From CAZYFS01 sp964647465 (GTDB taxonomy: Bacteria > Patescibacteriota > Minisyncoccia > Minisyncoccales > UBA1441): DNA of 62,434 bases. Shown in pieces: positions 36,410-44,477 of the stretch (within the stretch, counting starts at the first letter, position 1; each line of letters opens with the position of its first letter). The DNA lies in NCBI GenBank assembly GCA_964647465.1, contig CAZYFS010000002.1:1-62434 (forward strand). Direction: 5' to 3'. The position numbers and the translations under genes are program-made. The notes beneath the pieces were generated by a model. That model did not search any database and had not been told where the DNA came from. It saw only the letters and a list, made by a program, of their open reading frames with translations.

Positions 36410-36724
36410 CTATCTAATTTTTGTTCCAGGTGGAACTTCCTCGTCTGGCTTTAAAAGCACAGGCCCTTGACTGTTTGCTGCCAATATCATTCCTTGACTC
36501 TCTATTCCTAAAATAATTCTTGGCTCCAAATTCGTTATCACCACCACTTCTCGATCAATAATTTCCTCGGGTTGATAGAATTCACTTAAGCCAGCAACTA
36601 TTTGTCTTTCCTCTTCTCCAATATCCACAATTAGTTTCAATAGTTTTCGAGAATCCGTTATTTTTTCAGCATGCACAATCTTTCCTATCCTTAAATCCAT
36701 TTTTTGAAATTGTTCTAAATCCAT
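36410..36724 (-). CDS. Free-standing tRNA-binding OB-fold protein (MetRS C-terminal/CsaA-like)
   Basis: The 104-residue protein begins FQKMDLRIGKIVHAEKITDSRKLLKLIVDIG and contains RQIVAGLSEFY and the VVVITNLEPRIILGIESQGMILAA region, the hallmark of the tRNA-binding domain found at the C-terminus of methionyl-tRNA synthetase and in CsaA. Here it is a separate gene. It could be a MetRS beta subunit acting in trans or a general tRNA chaperone. It has its own terminator. Confidence 0.88.
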   Translation of the reverse strand: MDLEQFQKMDLRIGKIVHAEKITDSRKLLKLIVDIGEEERQIVAGLSEFYQPEEIIDREVVVITNLEPRIILGIESQGMILAANSQGPVLLKPDEEVPPGTKIR

Positions 36725-36758
36725 TGTGTTTTATTAGAGATTTACTTCCTTTGCTCGA

Positions 36759-37571
36759 TTAAAGTAATTCGTAGGTTATTCCAACCTCGACTCGAATCTT
36801 GTTTTCTCCTATTTCTATTTCTGGAACGATGGAATCAGTAGATTCCTGAGACGTTGGCATGGCTCCATAAAGACGACTCATGAAATAAGGAGTCGCTGCT
36901 TGCTCTCGAAAACTCACTATCGGGCCAAGACGCACCCCTAATTGACTAGCAAGACTTTGCGCTTTTTCTTTTGCTTGCTGAATGGCCTCTTCTCTGGCTT
37001 GAATTTTAAAGGCTTCTTCTTCGTCAACCAATAACTGCAAATCTCCTATTTGATTAGCTCCCGCTTCCGTTGCACATTGAATAATTGATCCAATTTTCGT
37101 TAGATCTCTAATTTTAACGGTAAGTTCTTGCTGAACTTCGTAACCAACTAAAATTCTTTCTCCTTCCGGAAAGATAGATGACTCTGACTTCTGCCATTCA
37201 TAACGAGGATAAACGTTAAAAGTTTTTGTCTGCAAATCTCCCTCAACTACTTCTCCGACTTTCACTGCTTCAATGATTTTATTCATTTTCTGGCTATTCA
37301 GTTCCATCGCCGCCGCTACCGTCTTTGCTTCAGTTTTAACCATAAGATCAATTAATGACAAATCAGGCTTCGCATAAACTTCTCCCTCTCCGTTTACCGT
37401 TATTGTATTAACAGGAATCAATTCTTTCCCGATATAACGACCTTCTTCAACTTTGTTTTGAATTTCCACAACAAAAAGGACGATCGTGACAAAAATAAGC
37501 ACAAAAATAAGGCCTGTTAATGCCAAGCTCATCTTTTTATTTCTGTTGAGAATGCTTTTAATGTTATTCAT
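36759..37571 (-). CDS. SIMPL (DUF541) domain envelope protein
   Basis: After a signal-anchor helix (~15-35), the 270-residue protein shows TITVNGEGEVYAKPDLSLIDLMVKTEA, the start of SIMPL/BP26 domains, then VYPRYEW, VGYEVQQELTVKIRDL, and AREEAIQQAKEKAQSLASQLG with GPIVSFRE. Some relatives form ring-like envelope structures. Function is not known; oxidative-stress protection has been suggested for relatives. It is located outside the membrane. Confidence 0.88.
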   Translation of the reverse strand: MNNIKSILNRNKKMSLALTGLIFVLIFVTIVLFVVEIQNKVEEGRYIGKELIPVNTITVNGEGEVYAKPDLSLIDLMVKTEAKTVAAAMELNSQKMNKIIEAVKVGEVVEGDLQTKTFNVYPRYEWQKSESSIFPEGERILVGYEVQQELTVKIRDLTKIGSIIQCATEAGANQIGDLQLLVDEEEAFKIQAREEAIQQAKEKAQSLASQLGVRLGPIVSFREQAATPYFMSRLYGAMPTSQESTDSIVPEIEIGENKIRVEVGITYELL

Positions 37572-37633
37572 TTTAATTAATATTTAGTTAATAACAATTA
37601 AACAAATCATCAATCGACCTTTAGTATGATACT

Positions 37634-38467
37634 TTATTGAACTAGAGCTAATAACCCTGGATTAACTAATAACACTATCCCTAAAACAATCATTGCTATC
37701 CCCCCGATTAGTTTGATAATCTGCATTTGTTTTTTCTTAATTTCCCCTCCATGAAAGAAACAACCAAATAACAAAATCACAATCGCCAAGGGAATAATGT
37801 AAATCATGTTATAAAGCATAAGATAAAAATAATAAGAAAAACCGCCCAGTAATGTTTTTTGAGAAAGAACATTTGTAAAAATAATAGGCCAGCCAGCTGT
37901 GCAAGGTAATTCGATCAAAGAAGCAAAGGCTGCTAAAATCACCGAGGAAAGAATCAGGGCCGGAAAAGTGCCGTGCTGGATAATTGATTTAACTTTATCT
38001 ATTTTCTTCATCAAGGGCAATTTGTGCTTTTCTTGAATCATTAGAGTAACTCCTTTCCTGAATGCGAAAATTTCCTTGCAATTAATCAACCCTGCTCCAA
38101 TAGCCAAGATGGCAATAGTTATCCGTAAAGGGTTAATAAAACCAACTAAGCGAAAAAAATTCAGCCAAGCAACCATATATAGTAAATAAGAAAGCCCTGT
38201 CACGAAAAGAAAAATTGCTCCTACTAAGAAAATCTTTTTTCGATTATTAGAAACCGAAAAGAGCAATCCCAGCAAAAATGTAACTAACCACATCGTGCAG
38301 GGATTAAATCCGTCAATAAGGGCAATAACGAGAGTAAATACTGGCAAAGAACAAGAAAATCCTAATTCCTTAAAATAGTTTGGGTCTGCTTGCCTAGCTA
38401 AAATAAAAATTCCGATAAAGAAACCTAATAATATAAAAATAGCAATTTTTGATGTTCTTTTACTCAT
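37634..38467 (-). CDS. CcdA/DsbD-like transmembrane thiol-redox transporter
   Basis: The 277-residue protein has an N-terminal helix and six or seven others. Two cysteines lie in membrane segments as in the CcdA family: ALIDGFNPCTMWLV at ~56 and IELPCTAGWPIIF at ~185. CcdA moves electrons from cytoplasmic thioredoxin to extracytoplasmic thiol proteins. The adjacent gene in the same operon encodes an exported CxxC thioredoxin-fold protein, which is the natural partner, and TrxA/TrxB are encoded in this window. Confidence 0.8.
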   Translation of the reverse strand: MSKRTSKIAIFILLGFFIGIFILARQADPNYFKELGFSCSLPVFTLVIALIDGFNPCTMWLVTFLLGLLFSVSNNRKKIFLVGAIFLFVTGLSYLLYMVAWLNFFRLVGFINPLRITIAILAIGAGLINCKEIFAFRKGVTLMIQEKHKLPLMKKIDKVKSIIQHGTFPALILSSVILAAFASLIELPCTAGWPIIFTNVLSQKTLLGGFSYYFYLMLYNMIYIIPLAIVILLFGCFFHGGEIKKKQMQIIKLIGGIAMIVLGIVLLVNPGLLALVQ

Positions 38468-38477
38468 GAATTAATAA

Positions 38478-39368
38478 TTAATTGTGTTGTCTTCTTTTTC
38501 TTCGCCACGAGAAAAAAGAAATTATAGTGATAAAAGCGATAATCGCTCCGCAAATATAAATAAGCCCCAATCGACAACTAGGGCAAATGTCTTTCTCTTC
38601 CTTTGCTTCTCCAGCAAAAGGAACATCTTTAGCTGGAAGATTCTCTCCGTTCCACCGGAAAAGCCATCCTCCAATTTTAACGGCATTTTCAAAAAAGATT
38701 TCACCATCCGAAACTGGAACTGATTTAGATTCGATAATTGCATAATCCAATTGTTCGAGGATCAAAGCAGGATTCTCTTCCGTTAAAAACAATCTTAAAG
38801 AATCGTTCGAAACGCTTCCCCCTTCTTCTTTACAAAGAACCCTATTTCCTCCCCAAAAAGAAGGATGCCCTTCTAGTCCGCTTATATCCAGTTGCCCGAA
38901 AGGAATAGACGTTCCGTTAGCTAAAGCACATGTTCTTTCCCTTTCTTGAAGAGATTCTTGAAAAAGAGTATCTGCTTCTAAGACTTCAAATCGTCCATAA
39001 GCCTTTTTGCTCTCGCCTATTAAGAGCAAAGGAACTGCAACGGAAGATCCCTCTAAATAATTTTGATAATATTCTTCGGCTATTGGATTATTTTCTTTAT
39101 CAGCAAGAGGTGGTTCTACCAAGGGGTAAAAATAAGGACGGTATTCTACGATAACAATATTCCCTTCATGGGAAGGCAATAATTCTTGGAATAAAAACTG
39201 GTCGGCAATAGCACAATTAGAGCAACCAAGAGCAGTAAAATAAACAGCACAAACCGGATCCGTTGCTACTAGTTCCTCGTTTTGCGCCACAATCGTTGAA
39301 CTCAAAATTAAAAAAAGAAAAAGAGATAAAACTGCCGTCTTAACAATAAAACTTTTTTTGATTAACAT
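38478..39368 (-). CDS. Exported thioredoxin-fold protein with CSNC motif and C-terminal membrane anchor
   Basis: The 296-residue product has a signal peptide (~8-28), then VYFTALGCSNCAIADQFL at ~43, a CxxC redox centre in thioredoxin-like context, and VPLLLIG as the cis-proline region. A C-terminal CPSCRLG lies just before a membrane helix (YICGAIIAFITIISFFSW), ending in an arginine/lysine stop. It is 10 bases upstream of the CcdA-like gene and is a good candidate for receiving electrons from it. It may reduce exported proteins. Confidence 0.75.
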   Translation of the reverse strand: MLIKKSFIVKTAVLSLFLFLILSSTIVAQNEELVATDPVCAVYFTALGCSNCAIADQFLFQELLPSHEGNIVIVEYRPYFYPLVEPPLADKENNPIAEEYYQNYLEGSSVAVPLLLIGESKKAYGRFEVLEADTLFQESLQERERTCALANGTSIPFGQLDISGLEGHPSFWGGNRVLCKEEGGSVSNDSLRLFLTEENPALILEQLDYAIIESKSVPVSDGEIFFENAVKIGGWLFRWNGENLPAKDVPFAGEAKEEKDICPSCRLGLIYICGAIIAFITIISFFSWRRKRRQHN

Positions 39369-39426
39369 TTTGAATATTGTTTTTAAATTTAAACTAAGGT
39401 CTCTAGTTTTTATGATGCTACCACTT

Positions 39427-39540
39427 CTAGGTTGCTTCTATTATCCCCGCTTTATCGGCTGGACTCCCAGGAATAACAGTTAAATCAGTTGCCGTCCATC
39501 TTTTGCTAGTAAAGAAGCCTCTTCTGCTGCCTTGAAACAT
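39427..39540 (-). pseudogene. Remnant of a PDZ-domain (HtrA-type) gene
   Basis: In the ~200-base gap between the MscS gene and the exported thioredoxin gene, the minus strand encodes TDLTVIPGSPADKAGII, the very typical PDZ start of HtrA/DegP-like proteases. The frame ends at once with TAG, and a continuation like LEVVAS is only seen in other frames. The piece is 37 residues, from ATG 39540 to stop 39427, and has no protease domain. It is best read as a decayed leftover of a larger gene. Confidence 0.65.
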
Positions 39541-39570
39541 GTGGCATAAAATCAATAGAAAGTTAGAGAA

Positions 39571-40665
39571 TTAAGAACGCTTACCATTCTTGGGTAATCG
39601 GGCATCCTTTTTCGAAAGAAGAATTGTCTGAGTTGGGTAGGCAAAATTAATCCCCTCTTTTTCTAGTTTTTTCTTAAGAGCAAGATTTATTTCTTGTTGA
39701 GCATCCATATAGAGACCATAATCCGGAATCAACATATAATAAACTACTTTAAATATTAGAGCTGATTCCCCTAGTTGAGAAAAATGCACCCTGTCAATCT
39801 CTATTGACTCAATTTCCTTCATAATATCCTTCACCATGTCAGGAATCTTCTCTAGTTTTTTTGCCGAGGTATCATAAACAACCCCAAAAGAAAACTCTAT
39901 TCTTCTCTTCTTCATTTTCCGATAATTTTTGATGCTCTTTTCAACCAACTCTTGATTAGGAACAACTAATTCCTCTCCCTGTAATGTCTGAAGGCGCGTT
40001 GATTGAATTCCTATCTTTTTGACCATCCCTGTTTCTTTGCCAATAGCAATAAAATCTCCTGTTTCAAAAGGCTTATCAAAATAAATCGAAAAACAGGAAA
40101 AAACATCGGTTAAAATTCCTTGAAGAGCAAAGGCTATAGCTACTCCTCCTATTCCCAACCCAGCAATCAGAGTAGTTACCTTAAAGCCTAGATTTTGGAG
40201 AAGGATTAAAATAATTACTATCCAAAGAGTTATTTTTATTACCCGGCCTAACAAAGAGACAATCGAATGATCCATTCCCTTTTCCCCGTTTCTTTTCTTC
40301 TTTGCTAAGACCACCATGCCAACATCTACTAGGGCTTGCAAAATCCTTATCATATAATAAGCGGCAACAATCAGCAAGATATAAGAAAAATATTGATTAA
40401 CTTGATTAGATAAATAAAGAAAACGAGAACCCACCCATAACGAAAAACATAAATGAAAAGGCCATTTCAATAAATTAACAATTTTAACGAACGTTTCTAT
40501 CACCTCAAGGTCTTTTTCCTCCCCTATTCGCCGAATTTTCCTAACTACAACACTCTTGAATAACTTAATTAAGATAATAGTCATTATTAAAACTCCGCCA
40601 GCGATAAAATACTTCTCAAGAGTATTACCCGCAAAATTATATTCTAATATTTGAAAAAAATTCAT
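39571..40665 (-). CDS. MscS family mechanosensitive ion channel (copy 2)
   Basis: The 364-residue protein has membrane helices at ~17-37, ~65-85, ~90-110 and ~140-165, then the MscS pore/beta-domain sequence: LIAGLGIGGVAIAFALQGILTDVFS, FDKPFETGDFIAIGKETG and VKKIGIQSTRLQTLQGEELVVPN. It differs from copy 1 in its cytoplasmic domain. It would open under high membrane tension. Confidence 0.93.
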   Translation of the reverse strand: MNFFQILEYNFAGNTLEKYFIAGGVLIMTIILIKLFKSVVVRKIRRIGEEKDLEVIETFVKIVNLLKWPFHLCFSLWVGSRFLYLSNQVNQYFSYILLIVAAYYMIRILQALVDVGMVVLAKKKRNGEKGMDHSIVSLLGRVIKITLWIVIILILLQNLGFKVTTLIAGLGIGGVAIAFALQGILTDVFSCFSIYFDKPFETGDFIAIGKETGMVKKIGIQSTRLQTLQGEELVVPNQELVEKSIKNYRKMKKRRIEFSFGVVYDTSAKKLEKIPDMVKDIMKEIESIEIDRVHFSQLGESALIFKVVYYMLIPDYGLYMDAQQEINLALKKKLEKEGINFAYPTQTILLSKKDARLPKNGKRS

Positions 40666-40774
40666 ATAATTATCTTTAAATTACGCCTAAGCAGTATAAC
40701 AAAATCTTTCTAAAATTCAAAAAAGTTTTTTAAAATCTTCAATAGGATTAATTAAGCTCTCTTCATTCATCCCC

Positions 40775-40803
40775 TTGACAAATACAACAAAACATTTTAT
40801 TAT
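40775..40803 (+). promoter_or_regulatory. Near-consensus sigma-70 promoter for the plus-strand surface-protein pair
   Basis: TTGACA at 40775-40780 is followed after 17 bases by TATTAT at 40798-40803. Transcription would start near 40810, giving a ~22-base leader containing AAAGGGGG before ATG 40832. A TTG in the -35 box could be mistaken for a start codon of an extended frame. Confidence 0.8.
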
Positions 40804-40831
40804 TAAGAAATGTTCATTACAAAAGGGGGCG

Positions 40832-41128
40832 ATGATGAATCGTTTTGCTCTAGCAGCATTGCTATTGATGTTGTCGATATTGGGAATAATCACCTTGACG
40901 ACTGGAGCCCAAGCTTTCTATCGGATAGAAGCGGAAACACAGGGCCCATCACTAACACTAAGACATGTTCCCGTCTCTCAACCTCTCTCGGAAAATTCTG
41001 CTGAATCGAAGAGTCGCTTTGGGGCGATAGGAGTAGTTTTCATTGATATTGGTGTTCTGCTCGGTTTAGCAAATGTGATGGGATTTTTTGATACGAAGAA
41101 AAGCGTTACAAAAAGGAGGGCGCTATGA
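40832..41128 (+). CDS. Small exported/membrane protein upstream of the surface repeat protein
   Basis: The start is ATG 40832 because AAAGGGGG lies 5-6 bases before it, and the promoter's -35 region is where an upstream start would be. The 98-residue product has a signal-like helix at ~3-22 (ALAALLLMLSILGIITLTTG, AQA cleavage-like end), a polar middle, and a second hydrophobic segment (AIGVVFIDIGVLLGLANVMGF) before a basic end. No family is recognised. The stop codon overlaps the ATG of the next gene (ATGA). It is more GC-rich than its neighbours. Confidence 0.7.
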   Translation: MMNRFALAALLLMLSILGIITLTTGAQAFYRIEAETQGPSLTLRHVPVSQPLSENSAESKSRFGAIGVVFIDIGVLLGLANVMGFFDTKKSVTKRRAL

Positions 41129-41940
41129 AAAAGTGTCTTGTTGGAATGGTGTTGTTGTTAGTAGTAATCTCGTTGGCGATTGGAGCTCAATCCTCTCTCC
41201 GATTTGATGTAATACCGAACCTTCCGATGGTGAGAGAATCAACTAGTTTCATTTCTTGGTTCACCCCTGACTACGATATCCACTGGAGCGTAAACAACGT
41301 CCCAGCCGGAATCGGACAAAAGATCGAATACACTTTTCCTTCGATGGGAACATATGCGATCGTCATGGAAGTTTTCCGGGAATCCCGTTTGATTTACATG
41401 GAAGGGCGAATGGTGCAGACGCAATACTCGCCGCCGGGATACAATCCTAGTCCGCCGAAAACAGTCTCGATGACAATTGTCAGCACTCTGTCTCCTCCCC
41501 AGTTCGATGTGATGCCGCATTTTCCGACAGTGGGAGAACCAACCAGCTTTATTTCTTGGTTCACCCCTGGCTACGATATCCACTGGAGCGTAAACAACGT
41601 CTCAGCCGGAGTCGGACAAATAATCGAATATGTCTTTCCTTCGATTGAAACATATTCGGTTGTAATGGAGGTTTTCCAGGGGCCGAATCTGATTTACACG
41701 GAAGAACGAGCGGTGCAGACACAGTATTCACCGCCGGGATACAATCCTAGTCCGCCGGAAATCCCTTACGTCCCTCCAGAAACCCCCTATGTTCCGCCGG
41801 AAACTCCTTATGTTCCGCCGGAAACTCCTTATATTCCTCCGGAAATCCCCGATGTTGATCTGGGAGGTTTCTCCCCCACATCATTAGTGGGATTGCTCTT
41901 TCTCATCCTCGGTGCTTTCTTGTTGTTGCAGGAACAATAA
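41125..41940 (+). CDS. Surface-anchored protein with two PKD-like domains and PYVPPET repeats
   Basis: A strong Shine-Dalgarno (AAGGAGG) precedes ATG 41125. The 271-residue protein has a signal peptide (~1-21), two ~85-residue domains spaced exactly 100 residues apart (27-111 and 127-211), each with FD(V)..P..P...E(S/P)TSFISWFTP(D/G)YDIHWSVNN and a PKD-like strand pattern, and each ending VQTQYSPPGYNPSPP. Four seven-residue units PYVPPET follow, then a C-terminal membrane helix (TSLVGLLFLILGAFLLL). It is probably a cell-surface stalk or adhesin. Coding GC is above that of the surrounding genes. Confidence 0.85.
   Translation: MKKCLVGMVLLLVVISLAIGAQSSLRFDVIPNLPMVRESTSFISWFTPDYDIHWSVNNVPAGIGQKIEYTFPSMGTYAIVMEVFRESRLIYMEGRMVQTQYSPPGYNPSPPKTVSMTIVSTLSPPQFDVMPHFPTVGEPTSFISWFTPGYDIHWSVNNVSAGVGQIIEYVFPSIETYSVVMEVFQGPNLIYTEERAVQTQYSPPGYNPSPPEIPYVPPETPYVPPETPYVPPETPYIPPEIPDVDLGGFSPTSLVGLLFLILGAFLLLQEQ
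41203..41757 (+). repeat. Direct repeat of a 255-bp domain unit, period 300 bp
   Basis: Positions 41203-41457 and 41503-41757 are similar at DNA level, with runs such as CACTGGAGCGTAAACAACGT shared. The linker between them is 45 bp. The repeat doubles the PKD-like domain of the surface protein and points to a fairly recent internal duplication. Confidence 0.85.
41764..41847 (+). repeat. Four tandem 21-bp units encoding PYVPPET
   Basis: Units at 41764-41784, 41785-41805, 41806-41826 and 41827-41847 encode PYVPPET three times and PYIPPEI once. Units two and three differ at one position. Such short tandem repeats can change in number by slippage and so alter the length of the stalk. Confidence 0.9.
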
Positions 41941-41953
41941 CGAAAAACCGCAT

Positions 41954-42010
41954 GCCAGTCCTTCTGTTTAGCCATTATGTGGCAACGGATCGACTGGCGT
42001 TTTTTATTTT
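41954..42010 (+). terminator. Terminator of the plus-strand surface-protein unit
   Basis: GCCAGTC at 41954-41960 pairs with GACTGGC at 41992-41998 around an arm containing a smaller hairpin (GCCATTATGTGGC). GTTTTTTATTTT follows. It closes the two-gene plus-strand unit, 14 bases past its stop. Confidence 0.8.
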
Positions 42011-42027
42011 AGAATAACAATAATTTA

Positions 42028-42570
42028 CTAAGCTTTTTGTTTTTTTGCTAAAAGTTTTTCTACTACCAAGCCGTCAATAATTGAAAACAGTATCATATAG
42101 ATAGTAAGCACCAAAACAAAAGGAAAACCAAAATAATAAATCATTATTGGCAAAAAAGGCGCTTTGACTGCTCGACTATTAAGAAAAGCAACAATTAAAG
42201 AATCTTTCGTTCCTTTTTGTCGCAAATCATGAAGCAAAGGATGCCATAAATATATTGGCCCGGCCGACAAAATTCCTCCGATAATCATGAGAATCCAACC
42301 TTTGTATCCCGAAGATGTTCCCAAAACACGAACAACTCTTCTTGGACTGAAAAACAATTTTGAAACAAGAAGCAAAATAAAAACTGTAGCAAGCACTGGT
42401 ATGATCTTAAGAAGAAGTCCGCCAAAAACCGAAAATATTTCCAGAGCTAAAGAAAAATTAAAAAGAGATATCATCAAATAGACAAATGAGACCACTGACA
42501 AAAAAATCCACCGGCCATTGTTTCGAACAATTATTTTTATCTGTTTTTCTTTCTTTTCTTCTTTTCTCAT
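42028..42570 (-). CDS. Predicted permease, second half (split UPF0718-like)
   Basis: The 180-residue product has a basic start and about four helices. GGILSAGPIYLWHPLLHDLRQKG, then VAFLNSRAVKAPFLPIMIYYFG, resembles the second half of bacterial and archaeal permeases of the ArsP/UPF0718 type. Its start overlaps the stop of the 156-residue gene by 4 bases (ATGA-like). The two are likely the two halves of one transporter made as separate proteins. Confidence 0.65.
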   Translation of the reverse strand: MRKEEKKEKQIKIIVRNNGRWIFLSVVSFVYLMISLFNFSLALEIFSVFGGLLLKIIPVLATVFILLLVSKLFFSPRRVVRVLGTSSGYKGWILMIIGGILSAGPIYLWHPLLHDLRQKGTKDSLIVAFLNSRAVKAPFLPIMIYYFGFPFVLVLTIYMILFSIIDGLVVEKLLAKKQKA

Positions 42571-43037
42571 AAAACAAAAGATAAAGTTAAAGCCGTCAGA
42601 GCAGCAATGATCATCGCCGTAACAAAACTAACTATATTCCGAGTAATAGCAAATTTTTTACCAAAGAGCGCTGATTCCATCGGTAATTGAACAATCCCAA
42701 CACTTACCCAAGCTAAAATAAAAGCAGTTACTGCCATTAAATTGACTCCCTGTTTCAATAATTCTCCTCCAATAATATAACCAACTATCGGGCTTCCAAT
42801 AGCAATGCTTCCCAAGGTTGTTCCAAGAAATAAATTTAAGACTTCTTTCCCTGGAGAAAAAATACGAAGATAAAAACTAGAAGGAATCAAAACTATCGAA
42901 AGACTGACAAGTAGCAACATTCCTAAGATATAGGGAATTGTTCTCTTGAACGTTCCGATCGTCTTTCTAAAACACTCTTTAAGTTGTTTAGAAAAATCGA
43001 AATATTTTGGTGTTTTTAAAAAATTAAGAGGAAACAT
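42567..43037 (-). CDS. Predicted permease, first half (split UPF0718-like)
   Basis: The 156-residue protein has helices at ~33-52, ~60-85, ~93-115 and ~130-155. It contains LGTTLGSIAIGSPIVGYIIGGELLKQGV, which resembles the N-terminal half of UPF0718/ArsP-like permeases. It overlaps the HIT gene by 14 bases upstream and the second half by 4 bases downstream. Substrate is unknown. Confidence 0.65.
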   Translation of the reverse strand: MFPLNFLKTPKYFDFSKQLKECFRKTIGTFKRTIPYILGMLLLVSLSIVLIPSSFYLRIFSPGKEVLNLFLGTTLGSIAIGSPIVGYIIGGELLKQGVNLMAVTAFILAWVSVGIVQLPMESALFGKKFAITRNIVSFVTAMIIAALTALTLSFVL

Positions 43038-43485
43038 TTTTATTTTTAATATTTTGAGCTAATTTTTTTAATTCGACAATATCTTTTGATGGCCCAAGCT
43101 GCGTTGATAAATAACCTGGGTAATTATCAAAAAATATTTTTTGGGGTGATACTGTCTCTACAAATTTTTCATCTAAACCAAAAAGCGGGTAGAGTTTAAG
43201 ATGAGCATGGTTCACGCTTACTCCTTCCATAACCATTGCCACTCTTTTAACTTCTAGCCCTTGGCGTAAAAAACGCGCGACTTCTTTTGTCGCTAGCATA
43301 AATTGCTCATACTCTTTATTAGGCATGGTAAAAACATCGGAATCGTAATGTTTTTTTGGAATAACTAAAGTCATTCCCTTGACATTAGGATTAGAATCAA
43401 GTATCGCCATAAACTCCTCGTTTTCCCATATCTTTGCTGAATCAATTTCTCCTCGGACAATTTTGCAAAAAATACAATCTTCCAT
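43024..43485 (-). CDS. HIT family nucleotide hydrolase
   Basis: The 153-residue protein has the HIT opening CIFCKIVRGEIDSAKIWEN and PNVKGMTLVIPKKHYD, and the active-site stretch VNHAHLKLYPL. The usual H-x-H-x-H has a lysine at the third position. The central catalytic histidine remains. Such proteins cleave nucleotide-phosphoramidates or Ap4A. The start is in the same operon as trxB, with a 14-base overlap to the permease gene. Confidence 0.88.
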   Translation of the reverse strand: MEDCIFCKIVRGEIDSAKIWENEEFMAILDSNPNVKGMTLVIPKKHYDSDVFTMPNKEYEQFMLATKEVARFLRQGLEVKRVAMVMEGVSVNHAHLKLYPLFGLDEKFVETVSPQKIFFDNYPGYLSTQLGPSKDIVELKKLAQNIKNKNVSS

Positions 43486-43553
43486 ATTTAATATCTTTTA
43501 AAATATATATTACAAAGAATAGGATCAAAAATATCTTTAATTTTTTTCCTGAA

Positions 43554-44477
43554 TTAATTTCGTAAAAAATTAGAAATACTTTCTGCTGCGATCGCTCCTT
43601 CCGCGCAAGCAGTAATTGCTTGGCGAAAATTATTTGAACCGGTAGTGATATCCCCCGCACCCCACACTCCCAAGAGACTAGTTGACATATCCGACCGAGT
43701 TTCAACATAGCCATGATCATCAACTTTTAGTCCTAGCTGGGTAGACAACAAGATATTCGGAATAGATCCTATCTCAACAAATAAACCATCCAAATTTAAA
43801 ACATCTTTTCCTTTGTGAGGTTTACTCATCTCTACCCCCCTGAGACAATCATCGCCTAATAATTCTTTTATTTCAACATCAGGAATAATTTCAATCTTAG
43901 GATTCTTTTCCGCTTGCTCTATCCAAACAGAGTCTCCTTTCAGTTGTGACCCTCTATGTAGCTGGTAAACCTTCTCTGCTATTTCTGCTAAATAAAGAGA
44001 GGCAGTAGTGGCAGCATTCGCACCACCAACGACCCCAACTACTTTATTTTGATAAAACATCGCGTCACAAGTCGCACAATAAGAAATCCCTCGACCTGTG
44101 AATTTTTCTTCTTTCTCTAGTTGAAGTTTTCGGCGCTTACTCCCAATAGCCAAAAGAATTGTTTTTGCCTTGAACTCCTTGCCAGATTCGGTAGCAACAA
44201 GAAAATAATCATTTTCTTTCTTTAAAGACTTAACACTATCCATTATCATTTCTGTATTAAGTTTCTCAACTTGTTTTTTCATTTTTTCCATTAAATCCAT
44301 TCCACTGATTTCTATTTCCGAAGGATAGTTACATACCTTATGAGCCTCCGTTAATGTTCCTCCCCAAAGTTTGCTGATAATAAGGTGCTTTAATTTAAAA
44401 CGAGAAGCATAAAGAGAAGCTGTATATCCAGCTGGACCACCACCAATAATAATTAAATCATATTGTTCCTCTTTCAT
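43554..44477 (-). CDS. trxB: Thioredoxin reductase
   Basis: The 307-residue flavoprotein has the FAD motif IIGGGPAGYTASLYASR, the redox-active CATC (ISYCATCDAMFY), an NAD(P)-binding VVGGANAATTASLYL and a second FAD site VWGAGD. The usual NADPH motif GGGxSA is GGANAA. It would reduce TrxA (45707) and, through it, ribonucleotide reductase-linked or exported thiol proteins. It overlaps the end of gdhA (ATGA), so it is translationally coupled. Confidence 0.94.
   Translation of the reverse strand: MKEEQYDLIIIGGGPAGYTASLYASRFKLKHLIISKLWGGTLTEAHKVCNYPSEIEISGMDLMEKMKKQVEKLNTEMIMDSVKSLKKENDYFLVATESGKEFKAKTILLAIGSKRRKLQLEKEEKFTGRGISYCATCDAMFYQNKVVGVVGGANAATTASLYLAEIAEKVYQLHRGSQLKGDSVWIEQAEKNPKIEIIPDVEIKELLGDDCLRGVEMSKPHKGKDVLNLDGLFVEIGSIPNILLSTQLGLKVDDHGYVETRSDMSTSLLGVWGAGDITTGSNNFRQAITACAEGAIAAESISNFLRN

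Noticed and set aside
40775..40831. Upstream part of the first plus-strand surface gene (start codon TTG)
   Set aside because: This TTG is the -35 box of the promoter, and a good SD is only present before ATG 40832.
41239..41583. Minus-strand open frame across the repeat protein
   Set aside because: A shadow created by the duplicated domain; its composition is not protein-like.
43442..43723. 93-residue frame overlapping trxB and the HIT gene
   Set aside because: It overlaps two clear genes in another frame on the same strand and has no homologue-like features.
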